This document shows, in pieces, positions 8,557-16,327 of a stretch of 64,000 nucleotides of DNA (its first letter is position 1; every line of letters begins with the position of its first letter). Made by a program: the position numbers and the translations under genes. The DNA is taken from assembly GCF_030814415.1 (NCBI RefSeq), contig NZ_JAUSVB010000001.1, positions 682,001 to 746,000 of the forward strand. Direction: 5' to 3'. The notes below the pieces were generated by a model. That model made no database searches and had not been told where the DNA came from. It saw only the letters and a list, made by a program, of their open reading frames with translations. This DNA comes from Cellulomonas humilata (GTDB taxonomy: Bacteria; Actinomycetota; Actinomycetes; Actinomycetales; Cellulomonadaceae).

Positions 8557-10074
8557 TCAGAGGGCAGGCTCGGGCTCGCGACGAGCCGGGATCGTCTCGT
8601 CCGGCATGCCGTCCGCGATGGACCAGGCCTCCTCGCTCACGGTGCGCGGCCAGATCGCCGCGGCGACCAGGTAGGCGATCAACGAGGCGCCGAAGCCCCA
8701 GAACGTCGGCCAGCCGTCGAACGACGCATCGATCAGGTCGTTCGGGATGTACCAGACGTCGTTGGGTACGCCGTAGACGGTCGGCGTCAGGACGAAGAGC
8801 ACCAGGCGGACCGTGACGCCGACGACGAGCGCCGCGACGGCCGCGCGGGTACCGCCGCGCTTCCAGAACAGCCCGAGGATGAACGGCACCAGCAGCCCGG
8901 CGAGCATGAGGTCGAACGCGAGGGTCAGCAGGATGCCGGTCTGGGCGACCTTGAGGGCCACCGAGACACCGAGCACGACGATCGGGATCATCGCCACGCG
9001 CGTCCACAGCAGGAGCGGGTCGCGGACGCCCTCCTCCTTGACGGAGACGACCCGGCGGACGCCGAAGATGTTGCGGACCGCGACGGCGGACGTCGCCAGG
9101 ATCGCGCCGGAGGCCGTCGAGAACGACGCGGCGACGATGCCCGACAGGACCAGGACCGTCAGACCGGCCGGCGCGTAGTCGTCGAGGAGCTGGAAGAGGA
9201 TCGGCCCGGCGTCCGTCGTGAGGCCGAGCACCGAGGACGCCGACAGGGCGACCATCGCGAACGCGACGCCGATGACCGCGGTGCCGGCCGCGCCCGTGAA
9301 GCAGGACTTCTGGGCGGTCTCCGGGCTCCGCGCCGCGAAGATCCGCTGCATGAAGTCGATCGCGACGATGTCGCCGATGCCGAGCGCGATGAGCGTCGCC
9401 CAGTTGATGGGTGCGCCCGCACTGGTCTGGGTGAGCTGCTCGAAGTCGAACGGCCCCATGCCCTCGGCGACCTCGAAGCCGTACGTCATGCCGAACCAGA
9501 CGACCAGGCTGGCCGTCGCGACGATCGTGATGACGATCTGGATGGCCGCCGTGTAGGCGTCGGAGAACATGCCGCCGCCGATCGTGTAGACGAGCACCAG
9601 GCCGACGGCGACGAGCACGCCGACCGTGTAGTCCAGACCGAGGAACCGTTCCAGCAGGAACCCGCAGGCCACCAGGTTGCCGGCCATGAGGATGGCGAAC
9701 GCGAAGATCATGAAGATCGACGACGCCACCTCGACCCCGCGCCCGTACCGGAGCCGGTAGAAGTCGGCCAGGGTGAACAGCTTCATGCGGTTCATCGGCT
9801 TGGCCAGGAACAGGCCCGTGAGCAGCAGGCAGATGGCCAGGCCGAGCGCCAGGGACGCACCCGCCCAGAACCCGAACGACGCCGTGAGGTCGGTGTTCCC
9901 GACAGTGGCGTTGGAGTCGACGGCAGCCGCCATGAGCGAGGCGGCGACGAGCGGGACGCCGAGGCGGCGGCCGGCGACGAGGTAGTTGGCGCTGTCGCCG
10001 TCGACCTTGCGGGCGACGAAGATCCCGACGAGGACGACGGCGAGGACGGACAGACCGACTCCGGCGATGATCAT
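8557..10074 (-). CDS. Sodium:solute symporter family transporter
   Basis: A 505-aa SSS family (LeuT-fold) permease with about 13 hydrophobic segments. Family marks include SANYLVAGRRLGVP after the first helix, VGNTDLTASFGFWAGASLALG, KLFTLADFYRLRYG, and VLSGIVAASFSTASGAILATSAV, which resembles the sodium-site helix. I chose ATG 10074 because GGAG precedes it at 5 bases and the first membrane helix follows at once. Longer in-frame starts (10170, 10206) would translate through a palindromic operator at 10148-10167. Neighbouring TetR and carboxylase genes, plus the shared operator, suggest it imports guanidine, urea or a related nitrogen compound; that substrate is inference. Confidence 0.88.
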   Translation of the reverse strand: MIIAGVGLSVLAVVLVGIFVARKVDGDSANYLVAGRRLGVPLVAASLMAAAVDSNATVGNTDLTASFGFWAGASLALGLAICLLLTGLFLAKPMNRMKLFTLADFYRLRYGRGVEVASSIFMIFAFAILMAGNLVACGFLLERFLGLDYTVGVLVAVGLVLVYTIGGGMFSDAYTAAIQIVITIVATASLVVWFGMTYGFEVAEGMGPFDFEQLTQTSAGAPINWATLIALGIGDIVAIDFMQRIFAARSPETAQKSCFTGAAGTAVIGVAFAMVALSASSVLGLTTDAGPILFQLLDDYAPAGLTVLVLSGIVAASFSTASGAILATSAVAVRNIFGVRRVVSVKEEGVRDPLLLWTRVAMIPIVVLGVSVALKVAQTGILLTLAFDLMLAGLLVPFILGLFWKRGGTRAAVAALVVGVTVRLVLFVLTPTVYGVPNDVWYIPNDLIDASFDGWPTFWGFGASLIAYLVAAAIWPRTVSEEAWSIADGMPDETIPARREPEPAL

Positions 10075-10147
10075 GGTGACTCCGGTGGCAGGGCCGCGGA
10101 GGGGTCCGCGGGTCGTGGGGGTGCCTTCGACGACCGGTCGGCGGGAG

Positions 10148-10167
10148 TTTCTGTCGGTCGACAGGTT
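10148..10167. promoter_or_regulatory. TetR-type operator before the SSS gene
   Basis: TTTCTGTCGGTCGACAGGTT is 16/20 identical to the perfect inverted repeat at 11258-11277. The core CTGTC-N4-GACAG is symmetric. It lies 74 bases upstream of the preferred transporter start, a usual place for a repressor site. The TetR gene between the two sites is the natural candidate to bind both. Confidence 0.65.
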
Positions 10168-10320
10168 CATTGACCACCCGGCCTGTGTCGGATCCGCTGC
10201 GCGCACGAAACACTTGTGTTAAATCGGCGACCGCAGCACCCGCGTACGCGCGCGCGTAGGGGGGCCTGCGGCGCCGAACCCGACAGGGGGTCGTTCCGGC
10301 GGACTAACCGGTACCCATGT

Positions 10321-10352
10321 CGGGTTCGACCCGCGGCGGGTTCGACCCGCGG
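10321..10352 (-). terminator. Tandem 16-bp hairpin repeat after tetR
   Basis: The unit CGGGTTCGACCCGCGG occurs twice back to back (10321-10336 and 10337-10352), starting 4 bases past the tetR stop. Each copy can fold as a CGGGT/ACCCG hairpin. An alternative 11-bp pairing links 10275-10285 (CGAACCCGACA) with 10318-10328. Together these probably end tetR transcription before the SSS leader. Confidence 0.5.
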
Positions 10353-10356
10353 CAGG

Positions 10357-10998
10357 TCAGACCGCGAGCGCGACCGGGACCGCGCGGGCGAGCGCGATCT
10401 CGGCGGGTGTGCAGCCGACCAGGCGCAGCACCCCGTCGGCCACGGCACCCTGCACGGCGGCGACGTCGAGGTCCGGGGTGTCCCGGCGACGCAGGATCAC
10501 CGACTCGACGAGCCCGAGGACCAGCGCACCACGGTCGTCGGCACCGTCGCCGGCCGCCGTCGCGAGCTCGCTGTACCGGGCCCGCAGGCGTGCGCGCAGC
10601 GCGTGGAACTCGGCGAACTGCTCCCCCGACACCTCAGGGAGCACGTACAGCACGCCCAGGTTGACCGGCCCGGCGCAGAGCAGGCCGACGTCGGCGTGCA
10701 CGAGGGTCCAGAGGCGCGCGGCGGCCGGCTCGGTGCCTGCCGCGAGGGCGTCGGCCAGCTCGAGCGACGGTCGGACCGTGCCCAGCAGCAGCTCCAGCAG
10801 GATCGCGTCCTTGCCGGCGAAGTGGTGGTAGATCGACGCCTGGCGCACGCCCGCCGCGTCGGCGATGGCGCGGGTGCTGGTCGACGTGAAGCCGACCGTG
10901 CAGAACAGGGCCGCGGCCGCGTCGAGCACGTCGCGACGGGTGTCGCGCTCACCGTCTGGGTCGCCGCTCGCGCGCGGTCGACCGGGTCTGCGTGCCAT
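10357..10998 (-). CDS. TetR/AcrR family transcriptional regulator
   Basis: A 213-aa repressor with an N-terminal TetR HTH (RRDVLDAAAALFCTVGFTSTS, then RAIADAAGVRQASIYHHFAGKD, residues about 20-65) and a helical ligand domain. It is divergent from the UAAP1-UAAP2-carboxylase operon with a 290-bp region between, and lies upstream of the SSS transporter on the same strand. Perfect and near-perfect copies of one palindrome sit before both targets, so it very likely represses them and is released by a pathway compound. It is not AmtR by obvious sequence, but a role in nitrogen control is reasonable. Confidence 0.88.
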   Translation of the reverse strand: MARRPGRPRASGDPDGERDTRRDVLDAAAALFCTVGFTSTSTRAIADAAGVRQASIYHHFAGKDAILLELLLGTVRPSLELADALAAGTEPAAARLWTLVHADVGLLCAGPVNLGVLYVLPEVSGEQFAEFHALRARLRARYSELATAAGDGADDRGALVLGLVESVILRRRDTPDLDVAAVQGAVADGVLRLVGCTPAEIALARAVPVALAV

Positions 10999-11049
10999 GG
11001 CGAGCCGACGCTACCACCGCCCCCGAACCCCTCCCCCTGCCCGCAACGT

Positions 11050-11151
11050 CCGCACATCCGGTCGCCAGGACGCTCGATCCTGCGGACGCAACGCGTGGGT
11101 CTTCCGCTGTACCCGCACATTCGGTCGCTGGGACGCTCGAACCTGCGGACG
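11050..11151 (+). repeat. 39-bp direct repeat pair with TGCGGACG dyads
   Basis: Bases 11050-11088 and 11113-11151 are 35/39 identical and 63 bp apart. The first is flanked by CGTCCGCA (11047-11054) and TGCGGACG (11081-11088), an 8-bp inverted repeat. TGCGGACG recurs at 11144-11151, where it forms the 14-bp palindrome TGCGGACGTCCGCA (11144-11157), and again at 11184-11191. The cluster lies in the tetR/UAAP1 intergenic region and could be a second regulator's operator array or a dispersed repeat. No ORF explains it. Confidence 0.7.
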
Positions 11152-11202
11152 TCCGCACTCGTGCGGGGCGGAGCCTGCCGGAGTGCGGACGCAGCGGGCG
11201 GC

Positions 11203-11218
11203 GTAACAGGAGGTTTAC
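11203..11218 (+). promoter_or_regulatory. Possible GlnR-like half site
   Basis: GTAAC-AGGAGG-TTTAC fits the AC-N9-AC core of actinobacterial GlnR nitrogen boxes, though the second half (TTTAC) departs from the usual GAAAC. It is 70 bp upstream of the UAAP1 start, and the operon makes ammonium, so GlnR control would make sense. One degenerate match in 64 kb is weak evidence. Confidence 0.25.
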
Positions 11219-11257
11219 CTGGCGGTGATCGCGGCGGAACGTCGGGGCGTGAGCCTG

Positions 11258-11277
11258 TTTCTGTCAGTCGACAGAAA
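11258..11277. promoter_or_regulatory. TetR-type operator before UAAP1
   Basis: TTTCTGTCAGTCGACAGAAA is a perfect inverted repeat with 8-bp arms and a 4-bp centre, ending 11 bases before the UAAP1 ATG. A near copy lies before the SSS gene. Its position directly over the likely ribosome-binding or early transcribed region favours repression. Confidence 0.75.
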
Positions 11278-11288
11278 TCGAGGACGCG

Positions 11289-12134
11289 ATGACCGCCACC
11301 ACCACCGGGACCACCGCCGGCGCCCGTGAGCACGCCCGGGCGCAGGAGGCCGACGCCGTCGGCACGGTCGCCACGATGCCGACCCGACCCGCCCGCGCGT
11401 TCCCCACGCCGCCGAGCGAGGTCGACCCGGCCTCGCTCGTGCACGCGGAGGTCGTCGCCGGCGGCGGCTACACGCACCTCGCCGTCGCGCGCGGCACGCA
11501 CGTCCGGCTGACCGACCTCCAGGGCGACGCCTGCGCGCACGTCCTCGCGTACCGGCTGGACCGCCCGTGGGAGCGGCTGAACGTCGCGGACACCGTCAAG
11601 GTCCAGTGGCAGGTCTACCTGACGGCGGGCCACCTGCTGCTCAGCGACCAGGGGCGGGTACTCGCGAGCATCGTCGGCGACACGTCGGGGCGGCAGGACG
11701 CGCTGTACGGGACGACGACGCGGGCACGCAACGACGAGCGGTACGGCGACGGCAGCGCGCAGGGTCCGACGCCCGCCGGGCGCGAGCTGTTCGCCCTGGC
11801 GGCGGCCAAGCACGACCTCGGTCGACGCGACCTGCCGCCGAGCATCTCGTTCTTCCAGGGCGTCCGGATCGACGCCGACGGCCGCCCGGTGTTCGAGGGG
11901 TCCGCCGGCCCCGGCACGGCGGTCACGCTGCGCGCCGAGGTGCCGCTCCTGCTGCTCGTCGCCAACACCGCGCACCCGCTCGACCCGCGCGAGTTCGTGA
12001 GCACGCCGCTCGAGGTGCTGGCCTGGACGGGCTCGCCGACGACGGACACCGACCCGCTCTGGGACGCCACACCGGAGGGCCGCCGCGCCTTCGTCAACAC
12101 CCAGGCCGACCTGACCGCACGGGGGATCGCATGA
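11289..12134 (+). CDS. Urea amidolyase-associated protein UAAP1 (DUF1989), probable carboxyguanidine deiminase subunit
   Basis: A 281-aa DUF1989 protein. Conserved blocks are HLAVARGTHVRLTDLQGDAC, RPWERLNVADTVKVQWQ, LLSDQGRVLASIVGDTSGRQD, RDLPPSISFFQGVRIDADGR and VANTAHPLDPREFVSTPLEV. UAAP1/UAAP2 pairs next to biotin carboxylases were shown in other bacteria to be the two subunits of carboxyguanidine deiminase (CgdAB), which frees ammonia from carboxyguanidine to give allophanate. The start ATG 11289 has AGGA 4 bases upstream. Its stop overlaps the next start (ATGA, 12131-12134), implying coupled translation. The guanidine role here is inferred from context. Confidence 0.85.
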   Translation: MTATTTGTTAGAREHARAQEADAVGTVATMPTRPARAFPTPPSEVDPASLVHAEVVAGGGYTHLAVARGTHVRLTDLQGDACAHVLAYRLDRPWERLNVADTVKVQWQVYLTAGHLLLSDQGRVLASIVGDTSGRQDALYGTTTRARNDERYGDGSAQGPTPAGRELFALAAAKHDLGRRDLPPSISFFQGVRIDADGRPVFEGSAGPGTAVTLRAEVPLLLLVANTAHPLDPREFVSTPLEVLAWTGSPTTDTDPLWDATPEGRRAFVNTQADLTARGIA

Positions 12135-12739
12135 CCGGCACGCTGCTCGACGACGTCGTCCCCGCCCGCGCGCCCTGGTCGGCCGTGGTGCACGCGGGCG
12201 ACGTCCTCACGATCGTCGACCTCGGCGGCAACCAGGCCGTCGACTTCCTGGTGTTCGACGCGGTCGACACCACCCTGCGCTACAGCGCACCCGACACGAT
12301 CCAGGGCCAGGACTCGGTGTTCCTGACCACCGGCTCGGTCCTGCGCGACTGCGAGTACGGACCGCTCATGACGGTGGTCGCCGACGAGGTCGGCCGGCAC
12401 GACACCCTGGGCGGCGCGTGCTCGAAGGAGTCGAACACGCTCCGCTACGGCCACCACACCTGGGCGCAGCACGCGTGCGCCGAGAACTTCCTCGCCGAGG
12501 GCGGCCGGTACGGCCTGGGCAAGCGCGACCTGGTCTCCAACATCAACTGGTACATGAACGTGCCCGTCGACCCGGACGGCGCCCTCGGCATCGTCGATGG
12601 CATCTCCGCACCGGGCCTGTCGGTCTCCCTGCGCGCCGAGCGCGACGTCCTCGTCGTGGTCAGCAACTGCCCGCAGATCAACAACCCGTGCAACGGCTTC
12701 GACCCGACGCCGGTGCGCATGGTGGTGACCTCTTCATGA
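12131..12739 (+). CDS. Urea amidolyase-associated protein UAAP2 (DUF1989), probable carboxyguanidine deiminase subunit
   Basis: A 202-aa DUF1989 paralogue of the preceding gene. It shows the UAAP2 pattern: VPARAPWSAVVHAGDVLTIV, LGGNQAVDFLVFDA, RYSAPDTIQGQDSVFLTTGS, RHDTLGGACSKESNTLRYG, KRDLVSNINWYMNVPV and the closing SNCPQINNPCNGFDPTPVR. The cysteines in GGAC and NNPC are family-typical and may bind metal. It begins inside the stop of UAAP1 and its own stop overlaps the carboxylase start (ATGA, 12736-12739). Together with UAAP1 it would form a heteromeric deiminase. Confidence 0.88.
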   Translation: MTGTLLDDVVPARAPWSAVVHAGDVLTIVDLGGNQAVDFLVFDAVDTTLRYSAPDTIQGQDSVFLTTGSVLRDCEYGPLMTVVADEVGRHDTLGGACSKESNTLRYGHHTWAQHACAENFLAEGGRYGLGKRDLVSNINWYMNVPVDPDGALGIVDGISAPGLSVSLRAERDVLVVVSNCPQINNPCNGFDPTPVRMVVTSS

Positions 12740-15700
12740 GCGGCGGATTCGACACCCTCCTCGTCGCCAACCGCGGCGAGATCGCCGTGCGCATCCTGCG
12801 CACCGCGAAGTCGCTCGGTCTGTGCACGGTCGCGGTCTACTCGGACGCCGACGCGGGCGCGGCCCACGTGCACCTCGCCGACACCGCGGTCCGCCTCGGC
12901 CCCGCCCCGGCGGCGCAGTCGTACCTGCGCAGCGACCTGATCCTGGAGGCCGCGCTCGCCCAGGGCGCGGGCGCGATCCACCCGGGCTACGGGTTCCTCT
13001 CCGAGAACGCGGGGTTCGCGCGCGCGGCCGAGGCGGCAGGGATCGCGTTCGTCGGGCCGACGCCGGCGCAGCTGGAGCTGTTCGGCTCGAAGCACACGGC
13101 TCGCGACGCGGCCCGTGCCGTGGACATGCCGATGCTCGCGGGCACCGGCCTGCTGGAGACGCTCGACGAGGCGGTCGCGGCTGCCGAGTCGATCGGCTAC
13201 CCGGTCATGCTCAAGGCGACGGCGGGCGGCGGCGGCATCGGCATGCGCGCGTGCACCGGACCCGACGAGCTCGTCGCCGCCTGGGAGGCCGTGCGCCGGA
13301 CCGCGGGCGCCGCGTTCGGCTCCGCCGGTGTCTACCTCGAGCGGCTCATCACGGCCGCGCGGCACGTCGAGGTGCAGGTCTTCGGCGACGGGCTGGGCCG
13401 CGTGGTCACGCTCGGCGACCGCGACTGCTCCCTGCAGCGCCGGCACCAGAAGGTGGTGGAGGAGGCCCCGGCACCCCGGCTTCCCGACGAGGTCCGCGCG
13501 CTGATCGCATCGTCGGCCCGCACGCTCGCCGAGTCGGTGGACTACCGGTCCGCGGGCACGGTCGAGTTCGTCTACGACGCCGTGCGCGAGGAGGCCGCGT
13601 TCCTCGAGGTCAACACGCGGCTGCAGGTCGAGCACCCGGTCACCGAGGCCGTGTTCGGGGTCGACCTGGTCGCGTGGATGCTGCGGCTGGCGCAGGGCGA
13701 CACGTCCGTCGTCGACACGCCCCTGGAGCCTCGGGGAGCCGCCGTCGAGGCCCGTGTGTACGCCGAGAACCCCGACCGGGACCACCTCCCGAGCGCCGGC
13801 ACGATCACCGCGTTCGAGGTCCCTTCACAAGCACGCGTCGACACCTGGATCGAGCCGGGCAGCGAGGTGTCCACCCACTACGACCCCCTGCTGGCCAAGG
13901 TCATCACCGCCGGCTCCGACCGCGAGACCGCGTGGGCGGCGCTCGGTGAAGCCCTCGCCGCCACCCGCCTGACCGGCATCGCGACGAACGTCGGGCTGCT
14001 CCGCACTATCGTGCACGCCCCCGAGGTCGCCGCCGCGCTGCACCACACCGGCACGCTCGCGCACCTCCACGACGAGACGCCGCGCATCGAGGTGCTGCGC
14101 CCGGGCATGCTCACGACGGTCCAGGACTGGCCCGGTCGCACGGGCCTGTGGCACGTCGGCATCCCGCCGTCGGGGCCGATGGACGACCTCTCGTTCCGGC
14201 TGGGCAACACCGCGCTGGGCAACGTCGAGGGCGCTCCCGGCCTGGAGTGCACGATGGCCGGCCCGGAGCTCCGGTTCGTCACCGGCGCGACGGTCATGGT
14301 GACCGGTGCACCGGCGGCGGTCACGCTCGACGACGTGCCCGTCCCGCAGTGGGAGCCGGTCGAGATCCCGGCGGGGGGCGTCCTGGCGATCGGCTCGCCG
14401 GCAACCGGCATGCGCACGTACCTGCTGGTGAAGGGCGGTCTGGACGTCCCGGAGGTCCTCGGCTCGGCGGCGACGTTCGACCTCGGTCGCATCGGCGGCA
14501 CCACGGGCGTCCCCCTGCGCCCGGGCGACCAGCTGGGGATCGGCGCCGGGTCGGGGACCGCACGGCCAGTCCCGGAGGCGGACCGCCCTCACATCACCAG
14601 CGCCTGGCAGATCGGCGCTCTCGAAGGCCCCCACGCCGCCCCGGAGTTCTTCACGCCGGGCGACGTCGCCGAGTTCTACTCCACCACCTGGGCGGTCCAC
14701 TTCAACTCCGCGCGCACCGGCGTCCGGCTCGTCGGCCCCAAGCCCACCTGGGCGCGTCCCGACGGCGGCGAGGCGGGCCTGCACCCGTCGAACATCCACG
14801 ACACCCCGTACGCGGTCGGCGCCGTGGACTACACCGGCGACCTGCCGATCCTGCTGGGCCCCGACGGCCCGTCGCTCGGCGGGTTCACGTGCCCGGCGAC
14901 CGTCGCGCTGGGCCAGCTGTGGAAGCTGGGCCAGCTGCGCCCGGGAGACACCGTGCGGTTCGTGCCGGTCGACGAGGCCGAGGCGGACGCGCTGCGCAGG
15001 CGCCCGCAGGCGGTCCCGCGACCGACCCGGACGGCCCACGACGACGGCGGGATCCTCGCGCGCAAGGACAGCGACACGGAAGTCACCTACCGCCGCAGCG
15101 GCGACGACAACCTGCTGGTCGAGTACGGGGCCATGACCCTCGACCTGGCCTCCCGGATGCGGGTGCACGCGCTCGCGCAGCAGGTGCAGGACCGCGTCGA
15201 CCACGACGGGCTGCGCGGGATCGTCGACCTGACACCGGGCATCCGCTCGCTCCAGCTGCACGTCGACCCCGACCGGCTGCCGCTGCGCAAGGCCCTCGAC
15301 CTGGTCCGGGAGATCGAGGACGCGCTGCCGGCCACCACGGACCTCGTCGTGCCCAGCCGCACCGTCCACCTGCCGCTGAGCTGGGACGACCCGGCGACGC
15401 GCGAGGCCATCGAGCGGTACATGGCCGGCGTCCGCGACGACGCCCCCTGGTGCCCGTGGAACATCGAGTTCATCCGCCGGATCAACGGGCTGGGCTCCGT
15501 CGACGACGTCTACCGCACGGTGTTCGACGCGTCGTACCTGGTCATGGGCCTGGGCGACGTCTACCTCGGCGCCCCCGTCGCGACCCCGCTCGACCCGCGG
15601 CACCGCCTGGTCACCACCAAGTACAACCCGGCCCGCACGTGGACGCCGCAGAACGCGGTCGGCATCGGCGGCGCCTACCTGTGCATCTACGGCATGGAGG

Positions 15701-16323
15701 GGCCGGGCGGCTACCAGTTCGTCGGACGGACCATCCAGGTCTGGGACACGCATGCCCGCCGCACGCCGTTCGAGCCGGGCACGCCGTGGCTGCTCCGGTT
15801 CTTCGACACCATCCGCTGGTACCCGGTGGGCGCGGACGAGCTGCTCGACATGCGTGCGGACATGGCCGCCGGGCGCCTCGACGTGGCGATCGAGCCGGGG
15901 TCGTTCTCCATAGCGGAGCACCAGCGGTTCCTGGCGGACAACGACACCGAGATCGCGTCCTTCCGCGCGCAGCAGGCGTCCGCGTTCGGCGCCGAGCGGG
16001 ACGCGTGGGCGGCTGCGGGCGAGTTCGACCGCGTCATCGAGCCCGACGCACCTGCGCCGGCGGTCGACACCGAGGTCCCCGACGGGTGCGAGGGCGTGGA
16101 GGCGCCGTTCGTCGCGACGGTCTTCCGGGTCGACGTCCGCCCCGGCGACGTCGTCGAGCGCGGACAGCAGCTGCTCGCCCTGGAGGCCATGAAGATGGAG
16201 GCCCCGGTCACGGCGACGATCGGCGGCACGGTCGTCGACATCGTCGTGACCCCGGGCGACCAAGTGGGTCCCGGCCAGGTCCTCGTCATCGTCGAGCCCG
16301 CGGCGGTGACGACGGCGGCGTGA
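12736..16323 (+). CDS. uca: Urea/guanidine carboxylase, biotin-dependent
   Basis: A 1195-aa single-chain carboxylase, the normal size. Residues 1-450 are biotin carboxylase (VANRGEIAVRILRTAKSLG, IHPGYGFLSENAGFARA, KATAGGGGIGM, EVNTRLQVEHPVTE). From about 452 (RPGMLTTVQDWPGRTG) a KipA-like and from about 780 a KipI-like domain form the carboxyltransferase part. The C-terminal biotinyl domain carries the biotin lysine at residue 1153 (LEAMKMEAP). Enzymes of this type with UAAP partners were called urea carboxylases, but several prefer guanidine. No allophanate hydrolase (atzF) is in the window, so the final step must be elsewhere. ATG 12736 overlaps the UAAP2 stop. Confidence 0.92.
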   Translation: MSGGFDTLLVANRGEIAVRILRTAKSLGLCTVAVYSDADAGAAHVHLADTAVRLGPAPAAQSYLRSDLILEAALAQGAGAIHPGYGFLSENAGFARAAEAAGIAFVGPTPAQLELFGSKHTARDAARAVDMPMLAGTGLLETLDEAVAAAESIGYPVMLKATAGGGGIGMRACTGPDELVAAWEAVRRTAGAAFGSAGVYLERLITAARHVEVQVFGDGLGRVVTLGDRDCSLQRRHQKVVEEAPAPRLPDEVRALIASSARTLAESVDYRSAGTVEFVYDAVREEAAFLEVNTRLQVEHPVTEAVFGVDLVAWMLRLAQGDTSVVDTPLEPRGAAVEARVYAENPDRDHLPSAGTITAFEVPSQARVDTWIEPGSEVSTHYDPLLAKVITAGSDRETAWAALGEALAATRLTGIATNVGLLRTIVHAPEVAAALHHTGTLAHLHDETPRIEVLRPGMLTTVQDWPGRTGLWHVGIPPSGPMDDLSFRLGNTALGNVEGAPGLECTMAGPELRFVTGATVMVTGAPAAVTLDDVPVPQWEPVEIPAGGVLAIGSPATGMRTYLLVKGGLDVPEVLGSAATFDLGRIGGTTGVPLRPGDQLGIGAGSGTARPVPEADRPHITSAWQIGALEGPHAAPEFFTPGDVAEFYSTTWAVHFNSARTGVRLVGPKPTWARPDGGEAGLHPSNIHDTPYAVGAVDYTGDLPILLGPDGPSLGGFTCPATVALGQLWKLGQLRPGDTVRFVPVDEAEADALRRRPQAVPRPTRTAHDDGGILARKDSDTEVTYRRSGDDNLLVEYGAMTLDLASRMRVHALAQQVQDRVDHDGLRGIVDLTPGIRSLQLHVDPDRLPLRKALDLVREIEDALPATTDLVVPSRTVHLPLSWDDPATREAIERYMAGVRDDAPWCPWNIEFIRRINGLGSVDDVYRTVFDASYLVMGLGDVYLGAPVATPLDPRHRLVTTKYNPARTWTPQNAVGIGGAYLCIYGMEGPGGYQFVGRTIQVWDTHARRTPFEPGTPWLLRFFDTIRWYPVGADELLDMRADMAAGRLDVAIEPGSFSIAEHQRFLADNDTEIASFRAQQASAFGAERDAWAAAGEFDRVIEPDAPAPAVDTEVPDGCEGVEAPFVATVFRVDVRPGDVVERGQQLLALEAMKMEAPVTATIGGTVVDIVVTPGDQVGPGQVLVIVEPAAVTTAA

Positions 16324-16327
16324 GCTC

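Noticed and set aside
10999..11288. Guanidine riboswitch before UAAP1
   Set aside because: I looked for the ykkC-type conserved core and for paired ACGR-loop hairpins and found neither; the repeats there have different loops.
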